Shown one piece after another: positions 29,336 through 39,044 of a stretch of 64,000 nucleotides of DNA. Within the stretch, counting starts at the first letter, position 1, and each line of letters begins with the position of its first letter. The translations under genes were made by a program, and so were the position numbers. Below the pieces are notes generated by a model that ran no database searches, was not told the origin of the DNA, and saw only the letters and a list, made by a program, of their open reading frames with translations. The stretch is from Salinibacterium sp. (GTDB taxonomy: Bacteria > Actinomycetota > Actinomycetes > Actinomycetales > Microbacteriaceae). The stretch spans positions 108,079 to 172,078 of the forward strand of contig JAHBSZ010000006.1 in NCBI GenBank assembly GCA_019638845.1. Direction: 5' to 3'.

Positions 29336-29962
29336 ATGCCCGGCAGTCACTCAGAAGCACAACCGCTCAGGGATGCCCTCGCCGCGACGACCCGTGCCCA
29401 AATCGTCGGCGCAGCAGCAGCGCTTTTCACCGAACTCGGCTATGTGAGTACGTCGATCGGGGCAATCGCCACACGGGCGGGGGTGGCCGTGCAGACCATC
29501 TACAACTCGGTCGGCAACAAGGCCGCAGTGCTCTCCGCGGTACTCGATGTCGCGGCATCCGGACCGAATGCACCGACGCCCGTGCCGACATTCATGGCCG
29601 AACGCACCCAGGCTGCGAATGACGCTGCGGAAGTCATCGCCATCCTCGCGGACTGGCTCGTCGAGGCCAATACGCGCACGGCGACGATCCACTGGATCAT
29701 CCGACAAGCATCAGCGGTCGACGAGGATGCCGCGGAGCTCGAGCGAACACGCTCGAAACAGCGGCTGCACAACTACGGGCTCGCGGCCGCCGCATTGCGT
29801 GAACGTGGTGGACTGCGCAATGGGATGACCGACGAGCAGGCGGCGGCGACGATCTGGTCGCTTGGGCATCCGACCGCCTATCGTTCACTCGTGATTGATG
29901 GCGGATGGTCCATCGAGGCATACGGCAACTGGCTGCGCGGGGCGCTCGAGTCACTGGGGTGA
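29336..29962 (+). CDS. TetR/AcrR-family transcriptional regulator
   Basis: 208 residues. The HTH is in the N-terminal region (IGAIATRAGVAVQTIYNSVGNKAAVL, residues about 41-66). The C-terminal helical ligand domain is not assignable. It is divergent from the FMO-like gene and probably represses it and itself through the palindrome at 29294-29312. Followed by 95 bases without a gene before the convergent HNH gene. Confidence 0.9.
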   Translation: MPGSHSEAQPLRDALAATTRAQIVGAAAALFTELGYVSTSIGAIATRAGVAVQTIYNSVGNKAAVLSAVLDVAASGPNAPTPVPTFMAERTQAANDAAEVIAILADWLVEANTRTATIHWIIRQASAVDEDAAELERTRSKQRLHNYGLAAAALRERGGLRNGMTDEQAAATIWSLGHPTAYRSLVIDGGWSIEAYGNWLRGALESLG

Positions 29963-30057
29963 GGGCGCTAGTGGCGAGCAGAACCTTCCCGTGATTCCTG
30001 GATTCTGACCCGCCTACAGCTAGGACATCTGAGGTCCTTCTCTCCCGTGTGCCGAGG

Positions 30058-31092
30058 TCAACCCTCGCAGGCGATGCCGTCGTCGTCCCCGTCCAATTTC
30101 GCGCTGTACCCGGGGGTACCACGCTCAATCCGACTGACACCCGCAGCGTATGCTTCCGAACAATTCGCATAGTAAGTGCCAGCTCCGGTGTCGCCGACAA
30201 TCCCCACGGGGGGGACTGGTGAGGTGGTCGTCGTCGGCGTCGGCGCAGCGAAAACGCCCAATGACGATCGATACGCAGGTTGACTAGGGCACGACTCGAG
30301 GACTTTGGCTAACGCGTCGTGCTCAGATTGAGTAACCCAGAGCCCGTATGCATACTTCACACTGATCTGCCGGGCCGCGTACTCGCAGTGCACTTCTGGA
30401 AACGGAGGCAGCCAGGAGGCCGCATCAGATGCGCTCTTGCTCTGGTTCGTCTGGTCGCTGACTGCGAGGAGGTTTGTCGGGTCATTCGCCAGACGCTGAC
30501 GCTGATCCTGCGTGAGCCGTTGTGCCCCAGAGGTCCAAGCATTCAGCAAGGCAACCATATGATCGATCTGAACGAGCGTTGAGGTGTCGTTTCCGCGCGT
30601 GAAGCTCATTGACTGGCCGCTGTAGGGGTCCACAAAGGATCCGGACATGACTTTGCATCCGTTGAGCTGTGGGCTTGCTAGGTCGCGCAACAGGATGTCA
30701 TCCCGGGTACTGCAGCCGTTGCCATCAACGTCCATCCAAGCTTCGCCGAAATCTTGGGTGCGCTGATAGTTCGCACCCGAGTCCGCGACGTGAACGGTCA
30801 GCATGGCGAGTACTTCGACAGCGCTCTTGCCGAGAAGGGGTGGCTCGACGATAGCGAGGCTCGACGACTGTACTTCGTCCGCGTGAGTTGTTTCGGCTAA
30901 GGGCGCGCTCGTCTCCGCATCGGAGAGTTGTGGCCCTCGCTGTTCGTCACCAGGCTGAAGGCTCGCAGACGGAGCGCTTATCGGTTGCGACGCCCCGACA
31001 GCAATCCACCCCCCGAGCACGACGATAATCGCCGCGAACATCGCGAACCATCCTCGCCCAGAGAGCGTCCAGAGACCACCTCGTCGATTCAT
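30058..31092 (-). CDS. Exported HNH (DUF1524-like) nuclease with Excalibur domain
   Basis: 344 residues from ATG 31092, preceded by GAGGAGGG. An N-terminal membrane anchor (WFAMFAAIIVVLGGWIAVG) is followed by a low-complexity linker. The HNH-type domain has VQIDHMVALLNAW and NDPTNLLAVSDQTNQSKS, matching the DUF1524 family of secreted actinobacterial nucleases. The last about 45 residues form an Excalibur calcium-binding domain (CSEAYAAGVSRI and DGDDDGIACEG). It probably acts on DNA outside the membrane. It is divergent from the VWA-tubulin operon with 114 bases between starts; a link is possible but not shown. Confidence 0.85.
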   Translation of the reverse strand: MNRRGGLWTLSGRGWFAMFAAIIVVLGGWIAVGASQPISAPSASLQPGDEQRGPQLSDAETSAPLAETTHADEVQSSSLAIVEPPLLGKSAVEVLAMLTVHVADSGANYQRTQDFGEAWMDVDGNGCSTRDDILLRDLASPQLNGCKVMSGSFVDPYSGQSMSFTRGNDTSTLVQIDHMVALLNAWTSGAQRLTQDQRQRLANDPTNLLAVSDQTNQSKSASDAASWLPPFPEVHCEYAARQISVKYAYGLWVTQSEHDALAKVLESCPSQPAYRSSLGVFAAPTPTTTTSPVPPVGIVGDTGAGTYYANCSEAYAAGVSRIERGTPGYSAKLDGDDDGIACEG

Positions 31093-31107
31093 CCTGACCC
31101 TCCTCTC

Positions 31108-31135
31108 TTGCACACAGGAAACCCCAAGGTATAAC
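31108..31135 (+). promoter_or_regulatory. Candidate sigma70-type promoter for the VWA-tubulin operon
   Basis: TTGCAC (31108-31113) and TATAAC (31130-31135) are separated by 16 bases and face the VWA gene, leaving a leader of about 65 bases. The TATAAC box stands out in GC-rich surroundings. No experimental support. Confidence 0.5.
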
Positions 31136-31158
31136 TTGTCCCCAGCATAGGTTCCCGA

Positions 31159-31176
31159 GCAGTATTCAAGTACTGC
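31159..31176. promoter_or_regulatory. Dyad in the leader of the VWA-tubulin operon
   Basis: Perfect inverted repeat GCAGTA-ttcaag-TACTGC, downstream of the candidate promoter and 30 bases before the VWA start. It could be an operator or an RNA hairpin in the leader. Confidence 0.4.
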
Positions 31177-31206
31177 GACCATTGCGCCGGTTCGAGCGGT
31201 GATTTC

Positions 31207-33447
31207 ATGAGACGACTATGTCTAGTCGGCGCCCGCAACAGTGGGCTGCTTCGGCGTGCGCTCGCTGCGTGGGTCATGGTGGTTTTGACCGTTCTGGTCG
31301 GTGCGAGCCCTGCAATCGCAAATACCGCGCCGACGATCGATGTGGTCTCGTCTGTCACGGTGAGCACTGATATTTGCGCTAGCGTCCCGGCGACAGTGTC
31401 GAAGTCCCACGAAATCAACGTCGTTCTTGACGACTCTGGCTCGATGTTCATCGAGCCGAGTCCGCAGCGATGGTCCTACGTCAAGTACGCGCTTATGCTC
31501 TTCGCCGCCATGCTGGGGCCCGCGGACGAGATGAAGGTATTCCTGCTTTCGCAGGGCGGGGCGGTGGCACTGACCATTCAGGGTTCCCAGTCGGGGCCTA
31601 GCCAGGCCAACGTCAACGCGATAAACGGCCTGCAGATGCGAGGCGGCGGTACACCATGGGCCGCGGTGCCTGCGGCTCGTGACGAGCTTGCTGGCAACGG
31701 CGCGCAGAGCCGCTGGCTAGTGCTGTTGTCTGACGGGGAATTCGATGATCATACGGCCACTAGCGCGGAATTCTCGGGGTGGTCGGCCTCGCTCGGCTCG
31801 GCCGGTCACAGCTACGATGTCGGCTTCCTAGGTGCGGGCAGTGGCGCGCCACAACTCGCGGCCGCGCCGGGCTTCCACCCGGCCAACGCACCCGATGACA
31901 TCTCCCAAATCCTTGGCAATACCGCTACCCTCGCGAACCAGATCTTCGGCCGAGCCGTAATACAGCCAATGGGCGGCAGCGGAACGACAATCAACCCCGA
32001 TATCGATCTTGCAACCGTCCTCGTACTCGCCCAAGGTGACGCCGCCATCGGCACGCCCGAGAGCGGGATAGATCAGGATCAGCCGCTTGACCTGCTTGCC
32101 GAACCTGTGAGCATCCCCCAGCCCACAAACCCGTCGGCCCTCGCGGACGGCGCGCTCGTACCAGCGACTGCCCCTTCCGGACTTACTGGCCAGATCGCCA
32201 CGGTCGCGCACGTTCCTTCTGGACAGACCTACTTCGGCGTCGGTGCCGCATCGCAAACCAGCTTTTACTACACGCCCCGGGTGCAATTCGGCGTGAGTTT
32301 CATCGACCCATCGACCAACGAACCGATACCCAAAGGCCAAGCAGTAGTCGCCGGCAAGTACAAGGTCGTGTACGGATTCATGGATGCAGACTGCAACATC
32401 ATCGGACCCGATCGCTCCACACTTCTTGGCGACATCACACTCAGTGCGAGCATGAGCGAAGACGGCGCAGTAATCCAGCCGACTCTGGATTCGGGCGCCG
32501 AGTACGATCTTTCCGCTGGAGATGTCGTCGTCACGGTCGACGGTACGTACTTGGACGGTAACCCCGCGCATGCCGAGATCAAGCAGCACATCTACCCTGC
32601 ACCAGAGCAGGGGACCATCACGATCTCCGACTCCGAACTGACGGTCAGCTCGCTGGGCGCGGGCGCGTCGATTTCTGCGACATACGCGGGTGTGAACGGA
32701 CAAGCGATCTCCCAGCAGGAGTGGGCCGCTATCAATCCGGATGCCTTCATTGCAAAGGCAGAGCCGAACGCCGGGATCCAATGGTTGGTGAGCAAGGAAA
32801 CGACGCCAGGTGACCTGAAGATCACCCCTGTCGCGACGAGCGGAGACATCTACTCGGTCAGCACCTCGAAACCGATCCGCCTGACAGTGTCCGCAAATTA
32901 CACGTACGAGGAGGGTGTGAAGACCGCTTCCGGCGAGACTGACGTGAGCATCGCGGATGACCTTTCCCTATGGGACAGGTTCCTCCACTGGCTCGGCCTA
33001 GACGGGTGGAAGTGGTTCCTGGCTGGCATCGGCTTGATACTGCTTGTGGGCTACATCTTCAAAAAGCGCTTCTCGCGTCGATTCAAAACTGCACCGCACA
33101 TCAACGCACGTCCGAAGTCATTTGGCATGCCCGCGGGCCAGAGCCGAGGAGAGTTCAAGCGCAGTCTCGGCTATGCGCTCCTGCCGTTCTTCGCCGATCG
33201 AGCCACGTTCCGGTATGCCCCCGGCACCGCTGGCTTCACTCGTCTCAAGCTCCGAGCATCCGCTCACGGGGGTGGCGAGGTGACGAACTGGAAGGCGCTC
33301 GTCGCATCCCACCGAAATGGGAAGTCCGTCGAAGTGAACGGCGCCCGGTTCGACAAGGACATGACAAGACCACCGACGGTCGGCGCCGGCAGTCTCATCA
33401 CCGCCCAGACCCCGGACATGAAATACGAATGTGCACCTAATGCGTGA
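31207..33447 (+). CDS. Exported VWA-domain protein with C-terminal membrane anchor
   Basis: 746 residues. An N-terminal signal peptide (hydrophobic about 17-38, then AIANTAP) leads to a von Willebrand A domain starting near residue 69 with the MIDAS motif DDSGSM (Asp75, Ser77, Ser79) and LSDGEFDDH further on. Beta-rich repeats fill about 260-590. One membrane helix (about 601-618, WKWFLAGIGLILLVGYI) is followed by Lys/Arg residues and a cytoplasmic tail of about 128 residues. So the VWA part is outside and the tail inside, where it could meet the tubulin-like protein encoded 32 bases downstream. First gene of the five-gene operon. Confidence 0.85.
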   Translation: MRRLCLVGARNSGLLRRALAAWVMVVLTVLVGASPAIANTAPTIDVVSSVTVSTDICASVPATVSKSHEINVVLDDSGSMFIEPSPQRWSYVKYALMLFAAMLGPADEMKVFLLSQGGAVALTIQGSQSGPSQANVNAINGLQMRGGGTPWAAVPAARDELAGNGAQSRWLVLLSDGEFDDHTATSAEFSGWSASLGSAGHSYDVGFLGAGSGAPQLAAAPGFHPANAPDDISQILGNTATLANQIFGRAVIQPMGGSGTTINPDIDLATVLVLAQGDAAIGTPESGIDQDQPLDLLAEPVSIPQPTNPSALADGALVPATAPSGLTGQIATVAHVPSGQTYFGVGAASQTSFYYTPRVQFGVSFIDPSTNEPIPKGQAVVAGKYKVVYGFMDADCNIIGPDRSTLLGDITLSASMSEDGAVIQPTLDSGAEYDLSAGDVVVTVDGTYLDGNPAHAEIKQHIYPAPEQGTITISDSELTVSSLGAGASISATYAGVNGQAISQQEWAAINPDAFIAKAEPNAGIQWLVSKETTPGDLKITPVATSGDIYSVSTSKPIRLTVSANYTYEEGVKTASGETDVSIADDLSLWDRFLHWLGLDGWKWFLAGIGLILLVGYIFKKRFSRRFKTAPHINARPKSFGMPAGQSRGEFKRSLGYALLPFFADRATFRYAPGTAGFTRLKLRASAHGGGEVTNWKALVASHRNGKSVEVNGARFDKDMTRPPTVGAGSLITAQTPDMKYECAPNA

Positions 33448-33479
33448 TCTGCGCGACCCAACGAAAAAGAGGAACCAAG

Positions 33480-36400
33480 ATGCCCATCGCCCCTACCCTG
33501 ATTCTCGGTCTCGGCGGCACCGGATCAAAGATCGTGGCCCGCGTTGCCGAAAAGGTGAAGGAGTCCGGCTCCTCCCAGGAGAATCGGATTGCATACGTTG
33601 TGTTTGACACCGACATCAACGAACTCCGGGATATCAAAGAGAAGAACCCGGGCGTCTACATGGTCCAGACCTCGACGGTCAACACCGTCGGCGACTACCT
33701 GACCGTGAACACGAACGCTCGCGACAATTGGTTTCCCGTCAATGAGATGCTCAACCGCAAGACGCTGACCGAGGGTGCCGCGCAGGTACGAGCTATTTCC
33801 CGGCTCGCATTCGACACCACGTTGAAGAGCGGCAAGCTTGCACCGTTGCGCGACGCGATCGACACCCTGTTCCGAGTCGACAAGGACAATCAGGAGCAGG
33901 CGCTCCGCGTCATCATCACGTCTTCTTTGGCCGGCGGCACCGGTTCTGGGCTAATTCTCCCCGTCGCGATGTACCTGGCGAACTACCTCAAAGCGAAGTA
34001 CCCGCATCTTCGCGCCATCACTCGGGGCTTCTTCCTGCAGCCCGACGTCTTCTATGGCGTCATCCCCGGCGCGGAGGAGCAGCAGAACCTCAAGGTCAAT
34101 GCCTACGCGACCATTCGCGAACTCGATGCGTTCCTCATGAAGGGGGACAACACCCTCCCGCCGCAATATCGCAATCTCAAGTTCGAGTTTCCGAAAATCG
34201 GCGGCGACGGCGTCGAGGCCGTCAACGCCATGCCATATGACTTCTGCTTCCTTTTTGATGCTCAAGGTACTAGTGGCAGCCTTACCTCCTTTGGCGACCT
34301 CCTAGATCACGCCGCGACGTGCATTTATACACAGTCGATTGGCCCTATGTCCAAGCGCTCCAACTCCTCGGAGGACAACACCCTCCGCGAGGTGATAAAG
34401 AATCACGGCAGAAACCGATACGCGGGTGCGGGCGCATCACGGCTGGTCTATCCCGCCCGTCACGTCGAGAAGTATTTCGCTTACAACTGGCTACGCACGG
34501 CGGTGAGCCGCGACTGGCTTAAGTTCGATGACGCCTTCCAGGGGCAGCTCGCCGGCGTCCGAGACCAGCAGGATAAGGGATTCAGCGTGGCGGACCTCAG
34601 GCTGGAGAAGGTGTTTCCGCAAACCGTCGACGCCAAAGCAGACGGGGAGAGGGATCCGTTTGCGCGATCGATCAAAGACCAGGCAGTGTTGAAGGACCCT
34701 GAGGGCGTCAGTGAGATCGGCAAGAAGTGGGTTATGTATCTGGGTGGACTCATCGACTACCTCGAGACCCGCTCCAAAAATGACACTGACGATCAGCGGA
34801 AAGCGATGGTCGCTGCGAACATCGCGGAACTGAAGGGCAATGCGTCCGAGTACTACGAGCGTTACCTCGACCTCAAGAAGCATCATGACCTGGTCGAGCG
34901 ACACGCGCAGGAGGGCGCTGCGATCACCGCGTACTCGCTCTTCGGGTCAGACACGCGCGGCTCCAGTGTCGGGCAGCCGTTCGCGCTTGAGACATATCTT
35001 CGCAACCAGCGCGGGGACGGCTTCATCCACCCGGTCTCCGCTCGATATTTTCTCTACCATCTGCTCGACCTCATCGAAAAGCAGAAGGCAACAGTCGACA
35101 ACGATCTGTACGACCTGCAGGGCTACTTCCGCGACTTCGAAAAGCAGGCGTTTGACGATCCATCGACCGACGAGATCGAGGGACCTGAGTCAGTGCTGGC
35201 TCGCAAAGCCGGGTTCATCTCGCGAATCACGAATCGACAGGACGGCTGGCAGAAGGATCTCGCAGATAAGTTCGCTACTTACCTCAAGAAGGTCGACGAT
35301 CTCGGCAACGCGGTAGTGGCGTCGGAGGTTCTCGGCGACGCGCTCAAATACGTCAAGGGACTATCCGATGCGTTTGAAAAGCTCTTCGACAACCTCCGGC
35401 AGAACATCGCCCTGCTTGACACCGACATCGAGCGGCTCCGCACTACGTACGACGATGCAAAGGGATCAACGACTCGGTTCGTCTATTCAGACTCGAGCAG
35501 CCTCGACCACATCAGCAAGTCCGTGCTGTACAGGGGTGGAAGCGCCAACGCGGATGCCGATCTTGCGGAGTCGATCTTTGCCAAGGTACGTGAATACGCG
35601 GCGATAACTGACGAGAAGGACGAGAACTACTTCCAGGACCTCTATACCGGCACGATCGTGCAGCACTTCGTCAAGAAGTTCAGGGAGCAGCAGGGCGCGT
35701 CCACTCTCGACATCGACATCATTGAGGCATTGGAGCGCGAATACCGGGCTCGCACCAAGAACGTCGAAGAAGCGAACATCCGCCACTATGTCGTTTCTGA
35801 GATCAACGCGGTGAAGGCGCTCGCCGCGCCATTCATAGAATCCCCTCTTGGCGAAGGCCGGCACCCCATCTTCGCGTGTGCTTTCCATCCCAGCATCACG
35901 GGCGACGCCGGGTCAAAGCGCGCTGCCCTGGTAAACGAGCACTTGGCGAACTATGGCGGTCAGCCCGATGATGAGATGTCGAAGCAGGAGATTCTGTTCT
36001 ACAACGCGATCTACGGAATCCGCGCCCGCGATCTCTCGAAATTCTCGCCACCGCGCGTCAGCCAGACGGAGAACCTGGCCGCCGGAGAATACTTCAGCGC
36101 GTACTTCCGGCTTGTCAGCCAGATTCGACCGTCGGTGGACGAGACAAAAGTGATCACGCCGCACATCGATCGCCGGTGGCACACCCTTGCCGCGATGCCG
36201 GACCTCGACGAGGGAAATCAGGCGAGGCAGCTCACCGAGATCCATCGAGCGCTCCTCAAGGGCTTGGTGCACAGTCACATCATCCGTGAGAAGTCAATTG
36301 GCAGCGGGATGATCTATCGCTATAAGCCCCTCAGCGGCCCGGAACAGGATTTCATCGTTTCTAATGGAACACCGTGCGACCAGTTCTATGAAGTAGTCGA

Positions 36401-36935
36401 TGCGTTGACGATCGACCCAGTAGCCGTGACACGGCTCACGGAGTCCGTCGATCACATGCTCGAGGCAACCCTCGCGGAGACCGCCGCGATCGAGTACACA
36501 AGCAGCCCGTTTGGGAGGGATCTCGCGCGGGGCATCGATTTGATGGAACTGCGCCAGGTCATCCCCTCCTTCCCGGACACCGCCGCGACGATCTTCGACG
36601 TCGCGGCGTTCTGGGCGATCTCGGTACCCAAGGACGACTTCCAGGAGGACTATCTCGCTGCCATGTCGCAGAACTTCCTCGCGCTCCTTCAGGAAGAGGT
36701 GTTTCGACTCGAGGAAGGGGACCAGCGCTACAACGTGCTTGAGATAGTACTCCGGCAGCAACTCCAAGCCTTCACACAGCACTTCTCCGCGTTCACCGAG
36801 AAGGGCGGAAGCCACTTCAGTCGGAAGCTCCGCATCATCATCGGTGCACTCGGGGACATGTTAATCAATTTGCCCTTGCCCGAACTGCGCGACGAGGTGA
36901 AAGCCATGGATAAACAGCTGCTTTCCGGCGACTGA
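33480..36935 (+). CDS. Tubulin/FtsZ-superfamily protein, Tub_2-like
   Basis: 1151 residues from ATG 33480, with AAAGAGG upstream. The N-terminal about 330 residues look like a tubulin-type GTPase: first glycine loop LILGLGGTGSKIVARV (9-23), VVFDTDINEL, and the signature loop SSLAGGTGSGLILPVA (GGTGSG at 152-157, compare the FtsZ/tubulin GGGTG[ST]G). LKVNAYATIRELDAFL and the YDFCFLFDAQGTSG segment match the Tub_2-type family. About 800 further residues are helical and Glu/Asp/Arg rich, with no known domain. It is not FtsZ (too long, no FtsZ C-tail). GTP binding is inferred. Confidence 0.85.
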   Translation: MPIAPTLILGLGGTGSKIVARVAEKVKESGSSQENRIAYVVFDTDINELRDIKEKNPGVYMVQTSTVNTVGDYLTVNTNARDNWFPVNEMLNRKTLTEGAAQVRAISRLAFDTTLKSGKLAPLRDAIDTLFRVDKDNQEQALRVIITSSLAGGTGSGLILPVAMYLANYLKAKYPHLRAITRGFFLQPDVFYGVIPGAEEQQNLKVNAYATIRELDAFLMKGDNTLPPQYRNLKFEFPKIGGDGVEAVNAMPYDFCFLFDAQGTSGSLTSFGDLLDHAATCIYTQSIGPMSKRSNSSEDNTLREVIKNHGRNRYAGAGASRLVYPARHVEKYFAYNWLRTAVSRDWLKFDDAFQGQLAGVRDQQDKGFSVADLRLEKVFPQTVDAKADGERDPFARSIKDQAVLKDPEGVSEIGKKWVMYLGGLIDYLETRSKNDTDDQRKAMVAANIAELKGNASEYYERYLDLKKHHDLVERHAQEGAAITAYSLFGSDTRGSSVGQPFALETYLRNQRGDGFIHPVSARYFLYHLLDLIEKQKATVDNDLYDLQGYFRDFEKQAFDDPSTDEIEGPESVLARKAGFISRITNRQDGWQKDLADKFATYLKKVDDLGNAVVASEVLGDALKYVKGLSDAFEKLFDNLRQNIALLDTDIERLRTTYDDAKGSTTRFVYSDSSSLDHISKSVLYRGGSANADADLAESIFAKVREYAAITDEKDENYFQDLYTGTIVQHFVKKFREQQGASTLDIDIIEALEREYRARTKNVEEANIRHYVVSEINAVKALAAPFIESPLGEGRHPIFACAFHPSITGDAGSKRAALVNEHLANYGGQPDDEMSKQEILFYNAIYGIRARDLSKFSPPRVSQTENLAAGEYFSAYFRLVSQIRPSVDETKVITPHIDRRWHTLAAMPDLDEGNQARQLTEIHRALLKGLVHSHIIREKSIGSGMIYRYKPLSGPEQDFIVSNGTPCDQFYEVVDALTIDPVAVTRLTESVDHMLEATLAETAAIEYTSSPFGRDLARGIDLMELRQVIPSFPDTAATIFDVAAFWAISVPKDDFQEDYLAAMSQNFLALLQEEVFRLEEGDQRYNVLEIVLRQQLQAFTQHFSAFTEKGGSHFSRKLRIIIGALGDMLINLPLPELRDEVKAMDKQLLSGD

Positions 36936-36950
36936 TCGAGGCTGCCGACT

Positions 36951-39044
36951 ATGTTCACCGTCATCATCCTGCGGGACCGCGCGAAGCACATTTTTTCGGA
37001 GGCTAGATCGCTGTTTGAGCCCTTCGAGGAGGAGAAGCTCCTCGCCTTTGTCGACTGGAATGAGTCGCCGCGTGCGCGCACCATCGACGACGCGCTGCCC
37101 GGTATCCGGCCGGTGATAAAGGGAAAGAAAGAATGGCGGGTTGTCGTTGTCGACAGCCCCGACGAGGACGAAGCCGATGAGGCTCAACTGGAGAACCCGT
37201 TCGATTTTCTCGACAACCAGAGGGGCCGAAGCCTAAATCTCTCGCTTGAGGAGTCACCCCACTCCCTCGTGCGCCTTGCTCACATGCTGCTCGGCTACCC
37301 TCCAATTGGCGCGAAAGATTTCGAGGCGGTCTACTCATTCAAGGACCCCAGCGTGGCAGGTGCGAATCGCGTCGAGCGTCGAGCATCCGAACTCCGCGAC
37401 GCGGGACAACCGGTGCCCACTCCCTTCGAGGCACGCACGATCCTCTCCGGGATGCATGACCTCAAGATTCATTACCATGAGGTCGAGTACACGGCTGAGG
37501 AGCGCGCTAGGCACGACGCGCTCAAGGCTAGGTATGAGTTCCGTGGAAACCGGCCCACCGAGGTCATTTTTATATCGACTCGACGACCGCCCGAGACCGA
37601 CCCACATGTGCAACTCCGTGCCGTGTGGTCAGCCGAGCTCGGCCGAGTCCCCTCGCGATTCGTCGCTCGAAATGACTACCCATCCGGTACGCGGTTTGCC
37701 GTTCATGACATGGTCGATCGAGAAGATTCCAACTACGAAAAGAATGTGCTGTGGTTCTGGCTCGCCGTGCTCAGCGTTTCCGTCAACCATCTGCCGCCGA
37801 GTGCCTTCCAAGCTGATCGGGTCTACCACCTCGGCGTCGAGGTCGACACCGCGGCCCTGGTGGCAACGATGAATACCCACCTCAGCAGGCTTGGCACCGC
37901 ACGCGATCGCATCGATGGAATTTTCAGGAATCCGGTACGCCGACCGAAAACCGACGTGTCCACGTTGCTCGTGCAGCAGGACATTCCCGTGGAGTTCGAC
38001 CAGCTTGGCGGAGAGTCGATCACAGCCCGAATCGATGGCTACTCGCTGGCAACGGACGTACCGCGCAGCGAGTCATCTCAGTGGTGGGCAGACTATGCCC
38101 AGATCGTCGATCGCACCGAGGCGTTGATGCGCAGGCCGCGGCGGGCTCTCGCGGCGGCGGTATACGACGCTCGGCTGAAGGCTCAGATGCTCCTCAACGC
38201 CGAGGTCGAGCTCACTCGGTACGAGCTAGAAGACCTGGAGGATGATCTCTCTCGTCAGATGGGTTCGCTCGCTGTGCCTGCGACCGCTGATCTGCTCGAT
38301 CGCAAAGCTGTGCGAAGGATGATCGAGCGTCACCATCGTCTGATCCTCGTCACCATTGCGAAACGGCTGCACGCGACGACCATCGGCGTCGCCACCGGGG
38401 TAGCGATTGGCGCCTGGCTGCTCGGATTGCTGCCCTATCTCATCGAGGCCGGAACAGCGCAGGACTCGTCTGCCCTCGGCGATGCTGGTCTCGTGGCACT
38501 GCTCAGCTTGGTCGTGCTGTTTGCCGGGGGAGTGACCGCCCTCGTATGGCAACGCCGGGAACTCGTCACGAAGATTGGTGACCTCAACCGGGAGCTCAAA
38601 GCGATCCGGGCGCAGGTCTACGGCGGCGCAGCGGTCTTCGGGACGTACCTGAGCGACATGTCAACCTATATGCGCGCGCGTGCCTTAATCCTGGGTTCAG
38701 CAGTCAGAGAAGACCGAGAACGCACCAGGCTGAAGGGTCTCGACCAACTGAAGGTGGCCATCACCCGCGCGATGGAGTTCGAACGTTCCCTCATCACATC
38801 TCTTGGGGCGACACCCGTCGTGCAGAAAGTAGATGGCGACCTGAATTCGCTCGACGTGGGGAATCGTCTCCGCATGCGGCGGCTCCTTCAGCTTCCATCG
38901 CCGGCGGGACTCACGGTTCCGTTCAACACTGCGGGCGAGCAGATCAAAGCTCCATACGACTTCGTGGCTCGACTCAACTTGGATCGAGTCTCGCTGTTTG
39001 AGCGAGTGGGCGAAGATGAAATCACGAAGGGGGTCGGCTCGTGA
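36951..39044 (+). CDS. Bitopic protein of unknown function, tubulin-operon third gene
   Basis: 697 residues; I do not recognise a family. The N-terminal about 340 residues look globular and cytosolic, with beta strands WRVVVVDS and TEVIFISTR. A helical, coiled-coil-prone stretch (about 385-470) precedes two membrane helices at about 477-499 and 512-533 joined by a short loop. A second helical segment (ELVTKIGDLNRELKAIRA) starts the about 160-residue C-terminal domain. Both large parts would be cytoplasmic. It lies 15 bases after the tubulin-like gene and its stop overlaps the next start as GTGA. Confidence 0.75.
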   Translation: MFTVIILRDRAKHIFSEARSLFEPFEEEKLLAFVDWNESPRARTIDDALPGIRPVIKGKKEWRVVVVDSPDEDEADEAQLENPFDFLDNQRGRSLNLSLEESPHSLVRLAHMLLGYPPIGAKDFEAVYSFKDPSVAGANRVERRASELRDAGQPVPTPFEARTILSGMHDLKIHYHEVEYTAEERARHDALKARYEFRGNRPTEVIFISTRRPPETDPHVQLRAVWSAELGRVPSRFVARNDYPSGTRFAVHDMVDREDSNYEKNVLWFWLAVLSVSVNHLPPSAFQADRVYHLGVEVDTAALVATMNTHLSRLGTARDRIDGIFRNPVRRPKTDVSTLLVQQDIPVEFDQLGGESITARIDGYSLATDVPRSESSQWWADYAQIVDRTEALMRRPRRALAAAVYDARLKAQMLLNAEVELTRYELEDLEDDLSRQMGSLAVPATADLLDRKAVRRMIERHHRLILVTIAKRLHATTIGVATGVAIGAWLLGLLPYLIEAGTAQDSSALGDAGLVALLSLVVLFAGGVTALVWQRRELVTKIGDLNRELKAIRAQVYGGAAVFGTYLSDMSTYMRARALILGSAVREDRERTRLKGLDQLKVAITRAMEFERSLITSLGATPVVQKVDGDLNSLDVGNRLRMRRLLQLPSPAGLTVPFNTAGEQIKAPYDFVARLNLDRVSLFERVGEDEITKGVGS

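Noticed and set aside
33480-36935. Tubulin-like protein as the cell-division FtsZ
   Set aside because: Three times too long, diverged loops, no FtsZ C-terminal peptide, and not in a dcw-type cluster.
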